A model generated the notes under the pieces. It searched no databases, had not been told where the DNA came from, and worked only from the letters and a program-made list of their open reading frames with translations. Of a DNA stretch of 64,000 bases, positions 33,083 to 42,599 are shown piece after piece. The DNA lies in NCBI GenBank assembly GCA_032718475.1, contig JAUCBJ010000630.1, positions 56,937-120,936 on the forward strand, written 5' to 3'. A program made the position numbers and the translations under genes. The stretch is from Nemertoderma westbladi (lineage: Eukaryota; Xenacoelomorpha; Nemertodermatida; Nemertodermatidae). Position 1 is the first letter of the stretch, and each line of letters begins with the position of its first letter.

Positions 33083-35798
33083 CATTCCCCCATCACAATA
33101 TCAACAATATACCCCGACAGGAACAAGAACAACGAGACCCCTAGATGAAAACAGGTCGTGTGATACAGACATATGGAGGGGGCCGCTACCCCCGATGACA
33201 TATCCGAGTCAGAGAAGATCAAGAAATAGGACGGACGAACCGCACCAGACAGGGGAAACTATACAGCACCCGTCGAATCCATTAGAAGCGCAGGCAATGG
33301 GGATGGCCACGTTGATCGATGCCTTGAAAACGAGGATCGAATTACCACCCGTGGAACCGTTCAAATTCGATGGGAGCAGGCCGGAAGAATACTTACAGTT
33401 TCGGCGAATGTATAGTAACGAAATACTAACAAAAAACTTGACGCAGGCGGAGTGCCTAAAGTATCTACAAGTGTACACGGGAGGCCCAGCATACGACATC
33501 GTGAGGCAATACCAAGGGATAGAGGGCGGCTTCACGACAGCATGGCGGGCACTGGATAGGGAATACGGGCACCCGGCCAAGATCATCAGGCAAACGCTGA
33601 GAGGCATAACATCGGGTGGCCTACAGGATAATCCCGTTAGCATTAAGACGTTTGCTAACAAAGTCGAGAAGGCGCTGATCGTGCTGAAGACGTTAGACGC
33701 GCCATACGAACTCAACGCGTCCAATAACATCACCACGATAGCGCAGGCACTACCGAGCTGGCTGCGCAACAAATGGAGGAAGGTCGCTTTCTCCACCCGA
33801 GACAAGAAGGGTGCGGAACCAGGTTTAGAAGAAATGTCAAACTTCTTAAATTACGAGGCTGAACTAATAACGGACCCAGTCTATAGTGAAGATAGCCTGG
33901 GAAAGGGACCAAAGACAGATCATTACAGGCCCAAACCAGAGCACAATACATCAAACGCATTGCCGAGGCTCAGACAATCATTGCCATACGCAGCGACGCA
34001 GGGGACTGCAAGTCCACAGACAAACGAAGATAAGACAACATCAAGGGACGGACAGGGGAACAATAACAACATGAATAAACATAACCCCAGTACGTCCAGT
34101 AGGTCAAACCCAGTCAATAAGAATAGTAGGGACTTTGGTACGAATATAACTGCGATACGCAATGCATTGTATAAAGAGGGCTATGACCCAAAGAGCAAAT
34201 GCCAGTTACACGCAAATGCGCTTCATAAAACCATGAACTGCAGGTACTGGCAGGCGCTACCGAGGCAAGACCAGATAGATTACGCGTCGAGCAATAAAAT
34301 CTGCTCGCGATGTGTGAAGAGTGGACACAAGGCCAGGGAATGCCAAGAGAAGCCGGTCAAGTTTGGCCAAAGGAGAGGCCAAACGATGGCAACGAGCACA
34401 GTAGGGGCGAAGAAGAGAGGAACAGTGCTACTTGGAGTAGTACCAGTACGAGTGATCGGGGAAGGCAATCGATCAGTAACAACACTAATGCTGGTTGATA
34501 GTGGAGCTGCCTTCACATTAGTTGAGGAATGGGTAGCCGAAGAAATAGGGTTGAGAACGAGGCCAAGCAGGATGGCGGTGACAACCATCTCTAACAAAGA
34601 CGAGATCCTAGAGATGAGGACAGGACGGTGCGCAATTGCAGCAGTAGCACCAGGATGCGATTATGGGGCAACCATCGACCCCATCCAAGTAATAGAGTCA
34701 ATTAACATCAATGCCAGGCGGCCAACCAACATCGAGGTCGAGCAATACAAATTCCTGGACGGCATTGACTTCTCGATCCCAGACGTGGACGTTAGGAAGG
34801 TATCCATCATAGTAGGAATGGACTGCCCGACGGCCCACGAAAGAATGCAAACGGTCTTCGGCGAAGACAAGCAGAGTGACCCGGTGGCCATATTAACACC
34901 ATTCGGGTGGACACTGACAGGCCCAATTAAGAGTAATATACCATTCAATGTGTCCGAGAGTTCAGGATGCATGGTGCCAGGAACCGACGAGATAGAGGAG
35001 AGGTCAGAGATGGGCAATAGTGGTAGACAGCTAGAAGTAGAAGCAACACCAAGAGAGTGGGCGGAGGAGAATGGTATGGATGCAGAAGATCTGGAGACGA
35101 TGGGTTGGAATAAGGGTCCCAGCAAGTATCGGTATGGAGATGGAGAGGAGCGGACGGTGGAGTGTCGGGAGGACAAACCGGAGAAGTGTCCGGTGGAGTG
35201 TCCAGAGGAGCGTCCGAAAGAGACGCCGGTCCGGTTGAGAGGCATACCAACAAGGGGGAAGCCGAGTAAGAATACAAGAGGGAAAGGGAGAAGATGTGAG
35301 ACGATCAGACCAGGGGCAGAGAAGCCCATGAATAAACATATGGTGGACAAAGGAGGCGGGAGAGTAGGAGGCGTGCTGCGTACGCACGCGGAACCGACAG
35401 AGTGCGAGGGGGCATTACATGGGCAGACATCGTGTATACCGAAGGACGAACGGGGGTCGTTGAAGCCTTTAATGCCAGCACACATATTAAGGGGGAGGCC
35501 AACAGAGGTGGCATCTAAAATTAAGGAGAAGAACAGGGGCGGCATTATACCGCCGGGTGACACGTTGAAGGGTGGCACTTTGCCGCCAAGGGACGACCAC
35601 GAGATCAGAAACATAAATAGGAGACAGCATTTGCCAAAACAGGAGAAAAGACCACCTATCGAATTGACAAGGAGAGTGGAGCGAAGAATTAGAGAACCTA
35701 TAGGGGGGCAGTGGGAGAGTTGCCTGCTGGAGGAATCACCCCTTGGGTCGCTGAGTTGTCCAACAGGTTGGACTGGGATGGAAGAGTTAGATCCGTAA
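33074..35798 (+). CDS. Gag core, CCHC knuckle and retropepsin-like protease (LTR element 1)
   Basis: The frame is open from the third G run. The first methionine is at 33195 (MTYPSQRRSRNR), giving 867 codons from there. A DUF1759-like Gag core covers about residues 50-230 (VEPFKFDGSRPEEYLQFRR, LTQAECLKYLQVYTGG). A zinc knuckle CSRCVKSGHKAREC lies at 34303-34344. A DUF1758-like aspartic protease follows, with LMLVDSGAAFTLVEEW (34489-34536) holding the DSG active site. After ILTPFGWTLTGPI, where BEL/Pao elements normally run into reverse transcriptase, the sequence becomes low-complexity (CREDKPEKCPVECPEERPKE) and stops. Confidence 0.82.
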
Positions 35799-35929
35799 AA
35801 GGTGCGGGCAGAGGTGTTACCTGTCTTCTAGAAGGGGCACCTTAAATTAGAGTTAGTGTGAAGTTTATTCGTCCAAGTTTTGGACTGAGGGGGGTGGGAT
35901 TGAGGGCGAGACGCCCTTCCCACACAAAT

Positions 35930-36620
35930 AAAATAAAATAAAATAAAAATAAATAAAAGTTAGTTGGTTAGTAGGTACGTAGTACCTAGAGTTAGTTAGT
36001 TAGTAGGTACGTAGTACCTAGAGTTAGTTAGTTAGTAGGTACGTAGTACCTAGAGTTAGTTAGTTAGTAGGTACGTAGTACCTAGAGTTAGAGTTAGTAG
36101 GTACGTAGTACCTAGTTAGAGTTAGAGTTAGTAGGTACGTAGTACCTAGTTAGAGTTAGAGTTAGAGGGTACGTAGTACCTAGTTAGAGTTAGAGGGTAC
36201 GTAATGCCTAGTTAGAGTTAGAGTTAGAGGGTAGGTAGTACCGATAGAGTTAGAGTTAGTAGGTACGTAGTACCTAGTTAGAGTTAGAGTTAGAGGGTAC
36301 GTAGTACCGATAGTTAGAGAGTTAGTAGGTACGTAGTACCTAGTTAGAGTTAGAGTTAGAGGGTACGTAATACCTAGTCAGAGTTAGAGTTAGAGGGTAG
36401 GTAGTACCGATAGAGTTAGAGTTAGTAGGTACGTAGTACCTAGTTAGAGTTAGAGTTAGAGGGTACGTAGTACCGATAGTTAGAGAGTTAGTAGGTACGT
36501 AGTACCTAGTTAGAGTTAGAGTTAGAGGGTACGTAGTACCGATAGTTAGAGAGTTAGTAGGTACGTAGTACCTAGTTAGAGTTAGAGTTAGAGGGTACGT
36601 AGTACCATTAGTTAGAAAGA
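35930..36620. repeat. Internal tandem repeat of LTR element 1
   Basis: About 20 units of 27-40 bp contain the near-palindrome GTAGGTACGTAGTACCTA separated by GTTAGAGTTAGAG. An AT-rich (AAATA)n stretch precedes it. It lies where pol would be expected. A degenerate GTTAGAG-like counterpart is present in reverse in element 2 (about 47450-47950). Confidence 0.85.
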
Positions 36621-37119
36621 GAGAGTAAGAGGTAAAAGGGGTAAAATAGGATATAGATATTAGATAGCAGTAAGTAGAGTTAGTAGTGAGAGGGGGGCAT
36701 ATGAGTGCAGCTGGATAAATCGTGTGGCCACACGACGCATACTGCTGTACTGCATAGGCCCACTGAGTAGGCCAGAATATGGATCAGAGAGAGAATAGAA
36801 TAAATCCATAGGCAGTAGTAAGTACTAGGACAGTAGAATCAAAGCAAATAAATAAATAAATAGAATAGGGCTAAAAATCGAAAAATAGTGGTAACACAAA
36901 GAAAGTCGTTCTAGAACATAATAAAAGTAACGGACGGAAATTGCAAATTAGGCTGATTTACTAGCTCCGAAATTAATTAGATTAAATTAAGCTTGAAAGG
37001 CGCAGTTAAGTAGAAAAGTAGGCCATTATCGAACTGTAGGAAACATCTCAATACATCACTCATCTGTATTGCGCCTTGGTAAGGCACCACCCTACAGGTG
37101 AGCGAGTGTAGTGTTCGGA
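36621..37119. other. Non-coding spacer in LTR element 1
   Basis: Untranslated AT-rich spacer before the exonuclease-like ORF. CTACAG at 37092-37097 could serve as an acceptor for a spliced subgenomic RNA, but nothing proves it. Confidence 0.4.
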
Positions 37120-37980
37120 ATGGCGAGTAAGCTGATCAGGAAGAGAAAGGCGGAGTCGGGAGGAAAAGAAATATTGGTGGATTTCACCGAAAGACACCCG
37201 GAGGAGAAGACGAGAGGATACTACGAGAGGTTGGAAAGGGGTCACGCGGCACGAGCGCTGCAGGATCACTTCCGGGAGGCGCACGAACAGCGGTTGGTCG
37301 GGACCTACGGGACGCCGTCGCTGGATAACGCGATCTTCCAACACTTCCACTACGTGGTGAAAGGAGACGAGACGAAGTTCGGGATTCCGAAGTATCCGAG
37401 GGAATCGCCGAGGAAGGACTGGAAAAGATTCATAGAGTCCGTCAACAGAGGAGGATATATGATCCTAGATGACGAGGGAACCGTGGAAGACGAAGCGGGT
37501 TCGAGACGAGGAACGGCAGGGTCGGCCAGGACCATACTCTTGCATTTGGCAGCGCCAAATGGGGACATCTTCTTATTCGACCTAGGGACGTATGGGAAGA
37601 AGGACGGGCCGAAATTAGACCGACTGCCGAAAGCGGTACAGGTCTTAGTAAGAGAGAAGTCGACGACGAAAGTGGGATTGGCGATTCGCGAGGACGCGGA
37701 GAGGATCATCGGTCCGGACGCCACCAACCTCCTGGATATGCAGAAAGTCTTTATGGCTATGACGGCACCGGATGGATTGGGGGTGGTCGAGAACTCAGGC
37801 CAATGCGGGGCGGTGGCGATGGGCCAATTATTGGGGCTCGTGTGCCACAAACCAATGGATTGGGGGAAGTTTAGGGAAGAATACGGAGCAGAACTAGCGA
37901 ACTCGCTGAAGTGGGGAACGAGACCGGGAAAGCAGCTGCCTATACCGGTTCCAACGGGGAACCTTTTGTCTCTATTGTAG
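37120..37980 (+). CDS. DEDD 3'-5' exonuclease-like protein carried by LTR element 1
   Basis: 286 codons from ATG at 37120 (MASKLIRKRKAESGGKE). The pattern fits the DEDD exonuclease fold (DNA_pol_A_exo1 / EXD1-Egalitarian-like). Motif I is YMILDDEG (D117, E119), followed by the strand pair ILLHLAAPNGDIFLFDLGTY. Motif II lies in TTKVGLAIREDAERI (D192) and the N-x2-D element is NLLDMQKV (D206). The expected last motif (Y-x3-D) is unclear and may be REEYGAEL, so catalysis is not assured. The family removes nucleotides from nucleic-acid 3' ends. Its presence in a retrotransposon suggests capture of a host gene; a role in RNA 3'-end processing or defence evasion is speculation. The end overlaps the next ORF in another frame. 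Confidence 0.6.
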   Translation: MASKLIRKRKAESGGKEILVDFTERHPEEKTRGYYERLERGHAARALQDHFREAHEQRLVGTYGTPSLDNAIFQHFHYVVKGDETKFGIPKYPRESPRKDWKRFIESVNRGGYMILDDEGTVEDEAGSRRGTAGSARTILLHLAAPNGDIFLFDLGTYGKKDGPKLDRLPKAVQVLVREKSTTKVGLAIREDAERIIGPDATNLLDMQKVFMAMTAPDGLGVVENSGQCGAVAMGQLLGLVCHKPMDWGKFREEYGAELANSLKWGTRPGKQLPIPVPTGNLLSLL

Positions 37981-38584
37981 AGAACCAAGTCACAGGATGG
38001 GGGCGTGTCCACGGTTGCATAACCGATGTCCAAAGTGCCACTTTCGGGGACACTACGGACGCGAGTGTGACTGGATGAGCGACGAGGAGAAGTTCACGAG
38101 GTTCGAGGAGTGGGCCGACGTCGGGGCCATGACGCGCCAGCGCATGAAGGCCCAAGAGTTCAAGTGGGGTTTCTTCCTCATAAACCAGGAGACCCACATG
38201 GAAATCATAAAGCGAAGGTTACCGTTTACCTATCAAGAGGTAGCTACGGCGGCATCGTTCGCCGGAGTTATGAACACGCAACGGTACCTGGACAGGTGGA
38301 CACCAGAGAACCGGAGGGAGTTTAGGGATTTCTTGGCGGAACACGTACCAAAGGCAATGAAGATGATCCTATGGGACGCCACACGAGGGAAACAACCAGG
38401 CCATTCTGAGGGGCCACCGGCGAAGCGGTATCGGGCTTTAATAACACCAGCGCCCAAGGAGCCGACGACCGGGATCAGCAAGGAAGTGGCAGCGAAGGTC
38501 CGGAAGCAGAAAGCGGATGATGCCAGAGGAGCGGTGATAACCAAGAAACGGGCCAGGGAGGAGGACGCGAGGAGGTACAGATAA
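37922..38584 (+). CDS. Double CCHC zinc-knuckle ORF overlapping the exonuclease ORF (LTR element 1)
   Basis: This frame (+1 relative to the exonuclease ORF) is open upstream of its first ATG (37997). It contains two perfect C-x2-C-x4-H-x4-C knuckles: CLYCREPSHRMGAC (37967-38008, straddling the exonuclease stop) and CPKCHFRGHYGREC (about 38027-38068). Because the first knuckle lies before the ATG, translation probably enters from the upstream frame by frameshifting or splicing. The rest (FEEWADVGAMTRQRMKAQEF, YLDRWTPENRREFRDFLAEH) is not recognised and ends in a basic tail (KKRAREEDARRYR). It is likely a nucleic-acid-binding C-terminal extension. Confidence 0.6.
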   Translation, partial: DRESSCLYRFQRGTFCLYCREPSHRMGACPRLHNRCPKCHFRGHYGRECDWMSDEEKFTRFEEWADVGAMTRQRMKAQEFKWGFFLINQETHMEIIKRRLPFTYQEVATAASFAGVMNTQRYLDRWTPENRREFRDFLAEHVPKAMKMILWDATRGKQPGHSEGPPAKRYRALITPAPKEPTTGISKEVAAKVRKQKADDARGAVITKKRAREEDARRYR

Positions 38585-39293
38585 GTTCCCGGAGGCGAGG
38601 GAATGAGACTGAGACTGGGACGTGGTGCGCCTGGAAGGCGCCGCATGTAACGTACGAACTATTAAGTATAAATTTAATTAATGCAAATAACTATATAAGT
38701 GCAATTCGTATGTACGTACGTAGTGATTAGCAGTAAAATACATACGTTTGGAGTAAGTACTATAGTCATACAACCTTTCTCAATTAGCTACTGGGACTGG
38801 GGGACAATTGACTATGGCACTATGGACGAGACAACTGACAATTTCACACTTCTTGAGTGCGGCGGCACGAGAGGGGGGGGAGGTTCGTCAGGAGAGATAA
38901 AACAGTCAAAGTGGACTTGAGAATCGGAATAAGAGTGTGAAGTGCGGAGAGAGTGCGAACGCAATTCTAGTGTGGGGGGGGGGAGAATGAGAGGCTGAGT
39001 AAGGGACGAGGAGGTCCGGGGGTATGAGAGAGTTAGGGTGAGAGTAGAGGGGAGGTAGGGCGAAAGTGTTGGGGAAACAAAAATCGCGTGAAGAGGTAAG
39101 CGCGATCGGCCCGACATGAGACGCCAGGCATAATGGTAGCGTTATCATACCCAGAGGGAGCGGCCTGGAAAGCCGACTCCGAGAGAAAAGAATTCCACCC
39201 CACACCCGATATTAGATCGGGATCCAGCGGGATTGTAGCGCACTTTTTTTGGTTGATGCTATCTTCTTACCGGGAAGATAGCATGGGGGGGAG
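38585..39293. other. 3' untranslated region of LTR element 1
   Basis: Purine-rich sequence, a hairpin (ATGCTATCTTCTTACCGGGAAGATAGCAT, 39257-39284) and the polypurine tract before the 3' LTR. The inverted form of the same hairpin is found in element 2 at about 47206-47233. Confidence 0.7.
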
Positions 39294-39831
39294 TGTTAGC
39301 TTATTCAATCCCGCCAACACCCCATAAAGTTATTAGCCGATAAGCAATATTGGGAGCTACGAGATTGGGCAATTAACCAACTCGTGCCAATCCCAATAAG
39401 AGTGGGAAGGAAGCACACAACAGAGGGTCAGGGGCCAAACCCCTAACCCAGAGAGAACAGGTGGAGTGAACGGGAATACTCCACGGGGCGCCAACAAGGG
39501 TATTAACCAATCAGAGGGGGGAATGGCATCGATTGAGTAGCAGTAAGGCCACCGTGCAATATAACCAATAACCTATTAATCAGTGATTCAGTTATCTCAG
39601 TGCAGCAGTGCTAGCGTAGGGTACAGCCAATTAGTTTAGTTAGGGGATCACGGGACTTTAGTTACCGTATCCCGCCTTGTACACATTCACAATATATCTA
39701 TATCTTATAACCTCTTATTATACACCGAACTTCAGAACTCAATTATCTTTACTTCACCCTTACACACGGCGGGGACGCGTGGACTAAATACCACACCGGA
39801 TAAATCGGGATCCCTCCTGGATCCCGTCACA
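39294..39831 (+). repeat. 3' LTR of LTR element 1
   Basis: 538 bp, TG..CA ends, followed by target duplication TCTTG. Confidence 0.93.
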
Positions 39832-39836
39832 TCTTG

Positions 39837-41104
39837 GAAGGGAATTTATTATTTTAATATAATCTATAGGCCTATCAGCCTATTGGATTGCAAGCGTTGT
39901 TGCAACATAATTGTATATTTCATATGCTGATATGGCGGCCCTGAAAAGAGCCGTTTGGGTTGGTTAGATCATATCTAGTTATATCCTATAGGCTATATTA
40001 ATCGATTCTCGATTATATCCTCATATCCAGTTTTTCTATTTTCTGTTTCTAATGTACAGTATGTGTGCCACACAGTAGTCTTTACTAGGCCTACTGTAGG
40101 ATTTATATGTATGCTAATGTATGTTACTATATATGCTAATGTATGTTACTATATATGCTAATGTGTTGTTACTACTGTATGCATGTCTGTATGTAGCTTT
40201 GTATGTGTAAATTAATATGCATTTTCTATCCTTAGCTCTATATAATCGTATGTAAAATGTTAAACTATGTGCACTTGGTGGCTGTAATAATGGGTCTACC
40301 CGATCAGCTGCCATCTTCACAGAGTTTCACTGCACACTTACGTTTCATACTCAATTATATAATACAATAACTAGGTTTTCTATTGTTATTATGTATTTGT
40401 GCATGCTTCTCTGTGTCGAAATTACGTTAAAACATTAAACATTAAACATATCGTACTGTACTACTGTAGTTGGACAAGAGTAGACATTCAGTACTACCGG
40501 TTAATGCTTGAAAATAAGCAAGGAGATTACAAGCACAACTTTGGATTGTGCAGCACAACCTGGAAAGGGACAAAGGGTTGGGTTGGTTGCGTAGGGTTGG
40601 GTTGGTTGTCCATTTGGTTGTAGAGTAGGCCTACGGGAGAGAAGCTCCTCAATAGCGCAAATTCAATAACACACTCCTCCAGTCTCGATCAGTTTACCGA
40701 CCTTGATGTAATTAAATTCAGCCATGCCATGACAGAGACAGAGTAGGCCCATACAGTAATAATAGACCTAGTGCTCTTGTATAAATACAATACAACACAA
40801 TATAATTATTAAAAGTAACAATATAAATAACACAATAAACAATAAAAGTAATAGGCCCATTAGTATAAAACAATATCCGCATTGTGCTGAAGATGGCGAA
40901 CAATACTGCTGTACCGGTACCGGTACCAATTTTTATCAGTTTCTATCAGATTTCAGGCTTGTTCGGCTAGTGTCGTTTTAAAATAAAAAAATATTTTTGT
41001 GTGGTGTATCATACTGTAATAATTTATATTATTGTTTCTTTATTGGTTCGCAGCTCCACGAAAGGCCCACTCATGTTTACATCACCACGTACCGGTATTT
41101 CGGT
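39837..41104 (+). repeat. Segmental duplication copy A, middle part
   Basis: It aligns with 54140-54910 in the same orientation (GGAAGGGAATTTATTATTT, ATGGCGGCCCTGAAAAGAGC, CACGAAAGGCCCACTCATG). Copy A holds extra sequence at about 39985-40460, including short TATGCTAATGTATGTTACTA repeats (40110-40165). Similarity stops at CGGTATTTCGGT (41092-41103), the junction to the zinc-finger array. Confidence 0.85.
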
Positions 41105-41786
41105 TATTTCGGGTTGTTGTAGTTCCTGTGGGAAAGTGTTTGGATATAAATCCCAACTAATGGAGCACGAACGGGTTCACTCTGGTGAGAAACCGTTCAG
41201 CTGCTCTACATGTAGTAAAGCTTTCAGCCAACAGTCCAATCTAACAACCCACCAACGCACTCACTCTGGTGAGAAACCGTTCAGCTGCTCTACATGTAGT
41301 AAAGGTTTTAGCAGACAGTCCAATCTAACGACTCACCAACGCACTCACTCTGGTGAGAAACCGTTCAGCTGCTCTACATGTAGTAAAGGTTTTAGCAGAC
41401 AGTCCAATCTAACGACTCACCAACGCACTCACTCTGGTGAGAAACCGTTCAGCTGCTCTACATGTAGTAAAGGTTTTAGCCAACATTCCAATCTAACAAC
41501 CCACCAACGCACTCATTCCGGGGAGAAACCGTTCCAATGTATTATGTGCAGCAAAGCTTTCTCACGGAACGACCATCTAATAAAACACAATCGTACTCAC
41601 ACTGGAGATAAACCCTACAGTTGTAACGTCTGTAGTAAATCATTCATCCAGAATTCCTATCTAACAACCCACCAACGTATCCACACAGGAGATAAACCCT
41701 ACATCTGTGATACTTGTGGTAAATCTTTCTCCCAAACATCGAATCTATCGACCCACAAACGCAACCAGCACAGCGTGAAGAATTAG
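41073..41786 (+). CDS. PRDM9-like zinc-finger-only paralogue (eight C2H2 fingers)
   Basis: The frame is open through 41786. The first ATG in frame is at 41073 (MFTSPRTGISVISGCC), inside sequence that is non-coding in copy B. It encodes eight C2H2 fingers with HSGEKPF and HTGDKPY linkers. Finger 1 is GKVFGYKSQLMEHERVH, fingers 2-5 are near-identical 84-bp repeats, and fingers 6-8 are more distinct. KRAB-like, SSXRD and SET parts are absent. The array is orthologous to 61021-61515 and the 3' flank is shared, so this is the duplicate of the PRDM9-like gene after an internal deletion. It could be a DNA-binding-only protein if transcribed, or a pseudogene with an undisturbed frame. AATAAA follows at 41908. 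Confidence 0.75.
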   Translation: MFTSPRTGISVISGCCSSCGKVFGYKSQLMEHERVHSGEKPFSCSTCSKAFSQQSNLTTHQRTHSGEKPFSCSTCSKGFSRQSNLTTHQRTHSGEKPFSCSTCSKGFSRQSNLTTHQRTHSGEKPFSCSTCSKGFSQHSNLTTHQRTHSGEKPFQCIMCSKAFSRNDHLIKHNRTHTGDKPYSCNVCSKSFIQNSYLTTHQRIHTGDKPYICDTCGKSFSQTSNLSTHKRNQHSVKN

Positions 41787-41907
41787 TAAACTGTTGTTTA
41801 TCGAGGGAAGGAAAGTCTCTAGTCTCTCGATCTGATTAATTACCTGAACTTCTTCTTTCCCTCAAGGAAGAATAGACTAAATGAATTATATTAGGATTCG
41901 TTTTATG

Positions 41908-41913
41908 AATAAA
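41908..41913 (+). promoter_or_regulatory. Polyadenylation signal AATAAA (zinc-finger-only copy)
   Basis: AATAAA 122 bases after the stop codon, in the duplicated 3' flank. Confidence 0.55.
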
Positions 41914-42599
41914 TAACATTTTATTTTGTAATAGTTGTTACTATAAAAATTCTGTAGTTTTACAACCGGAACTATAAATATTTTTCCACTTAGGAGGCCC
42001 TATCCAACAATATTGTAGGAACAAACAAATGGAACTGATAAAGGAAGGTCGACCTACCTAGTGGTCTTTTAGAATATTAATTTATACCTAATGTATAACT
42101 TATTTAATTTAGTATCAATAATTAATTAATAATAAAATATAATTTATGTAATTTATATATGAAGTTATCATTTGTGCCCGCTACAGTATAGTAACACATT
42201 GACAATACGTTGTCAGTGTTGGGGGTTAACCGTTAACATTGAAACCGCATATAATCGGTGTAGTCACATAACTTACCCCAAGTTCACATATCTATCTCAA
42301 TTATTTACAGTAACTTTGTCAATTTTGATCTTTCTTTTATCCTCTGTAGTTCCATTCACAGCAAGAAATTCAGTTTTCTTTTGATTTACAATCATACCAG
42401 ACTGGGCGCGAAAATGTAACACAATCAAATGCCTTTATGAAATTTTCGCAAGAGGTCAGAAAAATAACAGTGTCTTCCATAAACAACATTATGTGAAGGG
42501 CTTTCAATCTACCACCATCGTCGTTTACAGCTTTAACCATCTAAACGCACGAACTATATTGAAACATACAGAAACTGAACTGGAAGCTGGCCATTGTAC

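Larger units (their letters stand above)
29225..39831 (+). mobile_element. LTR retrotransposon 1 (BEL/Pao-like Gag-protease; no RT/integrase seen; exonuclease-like ORF)
   Basis: Two 538-bp LTRs (29225-29762 and 39294-39831) start TGTTAGC and end CGTCACA. They look nearly identical (one difference noticed, GAGCTATGAG against GAGCTACGAG). The 5-bp target duplication is TCTTG (29220-29224 and 39832-39836), and copy B shows the empty site at about 54133-54140. A purine-rich tract (GCATGGGGGGGAG) precedes the 3' LTR. The internal region encodes a coiled-coil Gag N-terminus, Gag core, CCHC knuckle and retropepsin-like protease. A tandem repeat follows, then the exonuclease-like and double-zinc-knuckle ORFs. 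No polymerase, RNase H or integrase motifs were found, so mobilisation in trans is inferred. Confidence 0.88.
29116..40985. mobile_element. Terminal-inverted-repeat element interrupted by the LTR retrotransposon (copy A)
   Basis: The left end CACTAGCCGAACAAGCCTGA (29116 on) is inverted at 40945-40975 (TCAGGCTTGTTCGGCTAGTG). The uninterrupted counterpart in copy B spans about 53985-54790. The 10.6-kb LTR element is nested inside at TCTTG. Confidence 0.65.

Noticed and set aside
34661..35614. 317-codon minus-strand frame
   Set aside because: Antisense of the protease region, where the sense frame has clear protease and zinc-knuckle motifs.
37350..38033. 227-codon minus-strand frame
   Set aside because: Antisense of the exonuclease-like ORF; no recognisable motif.
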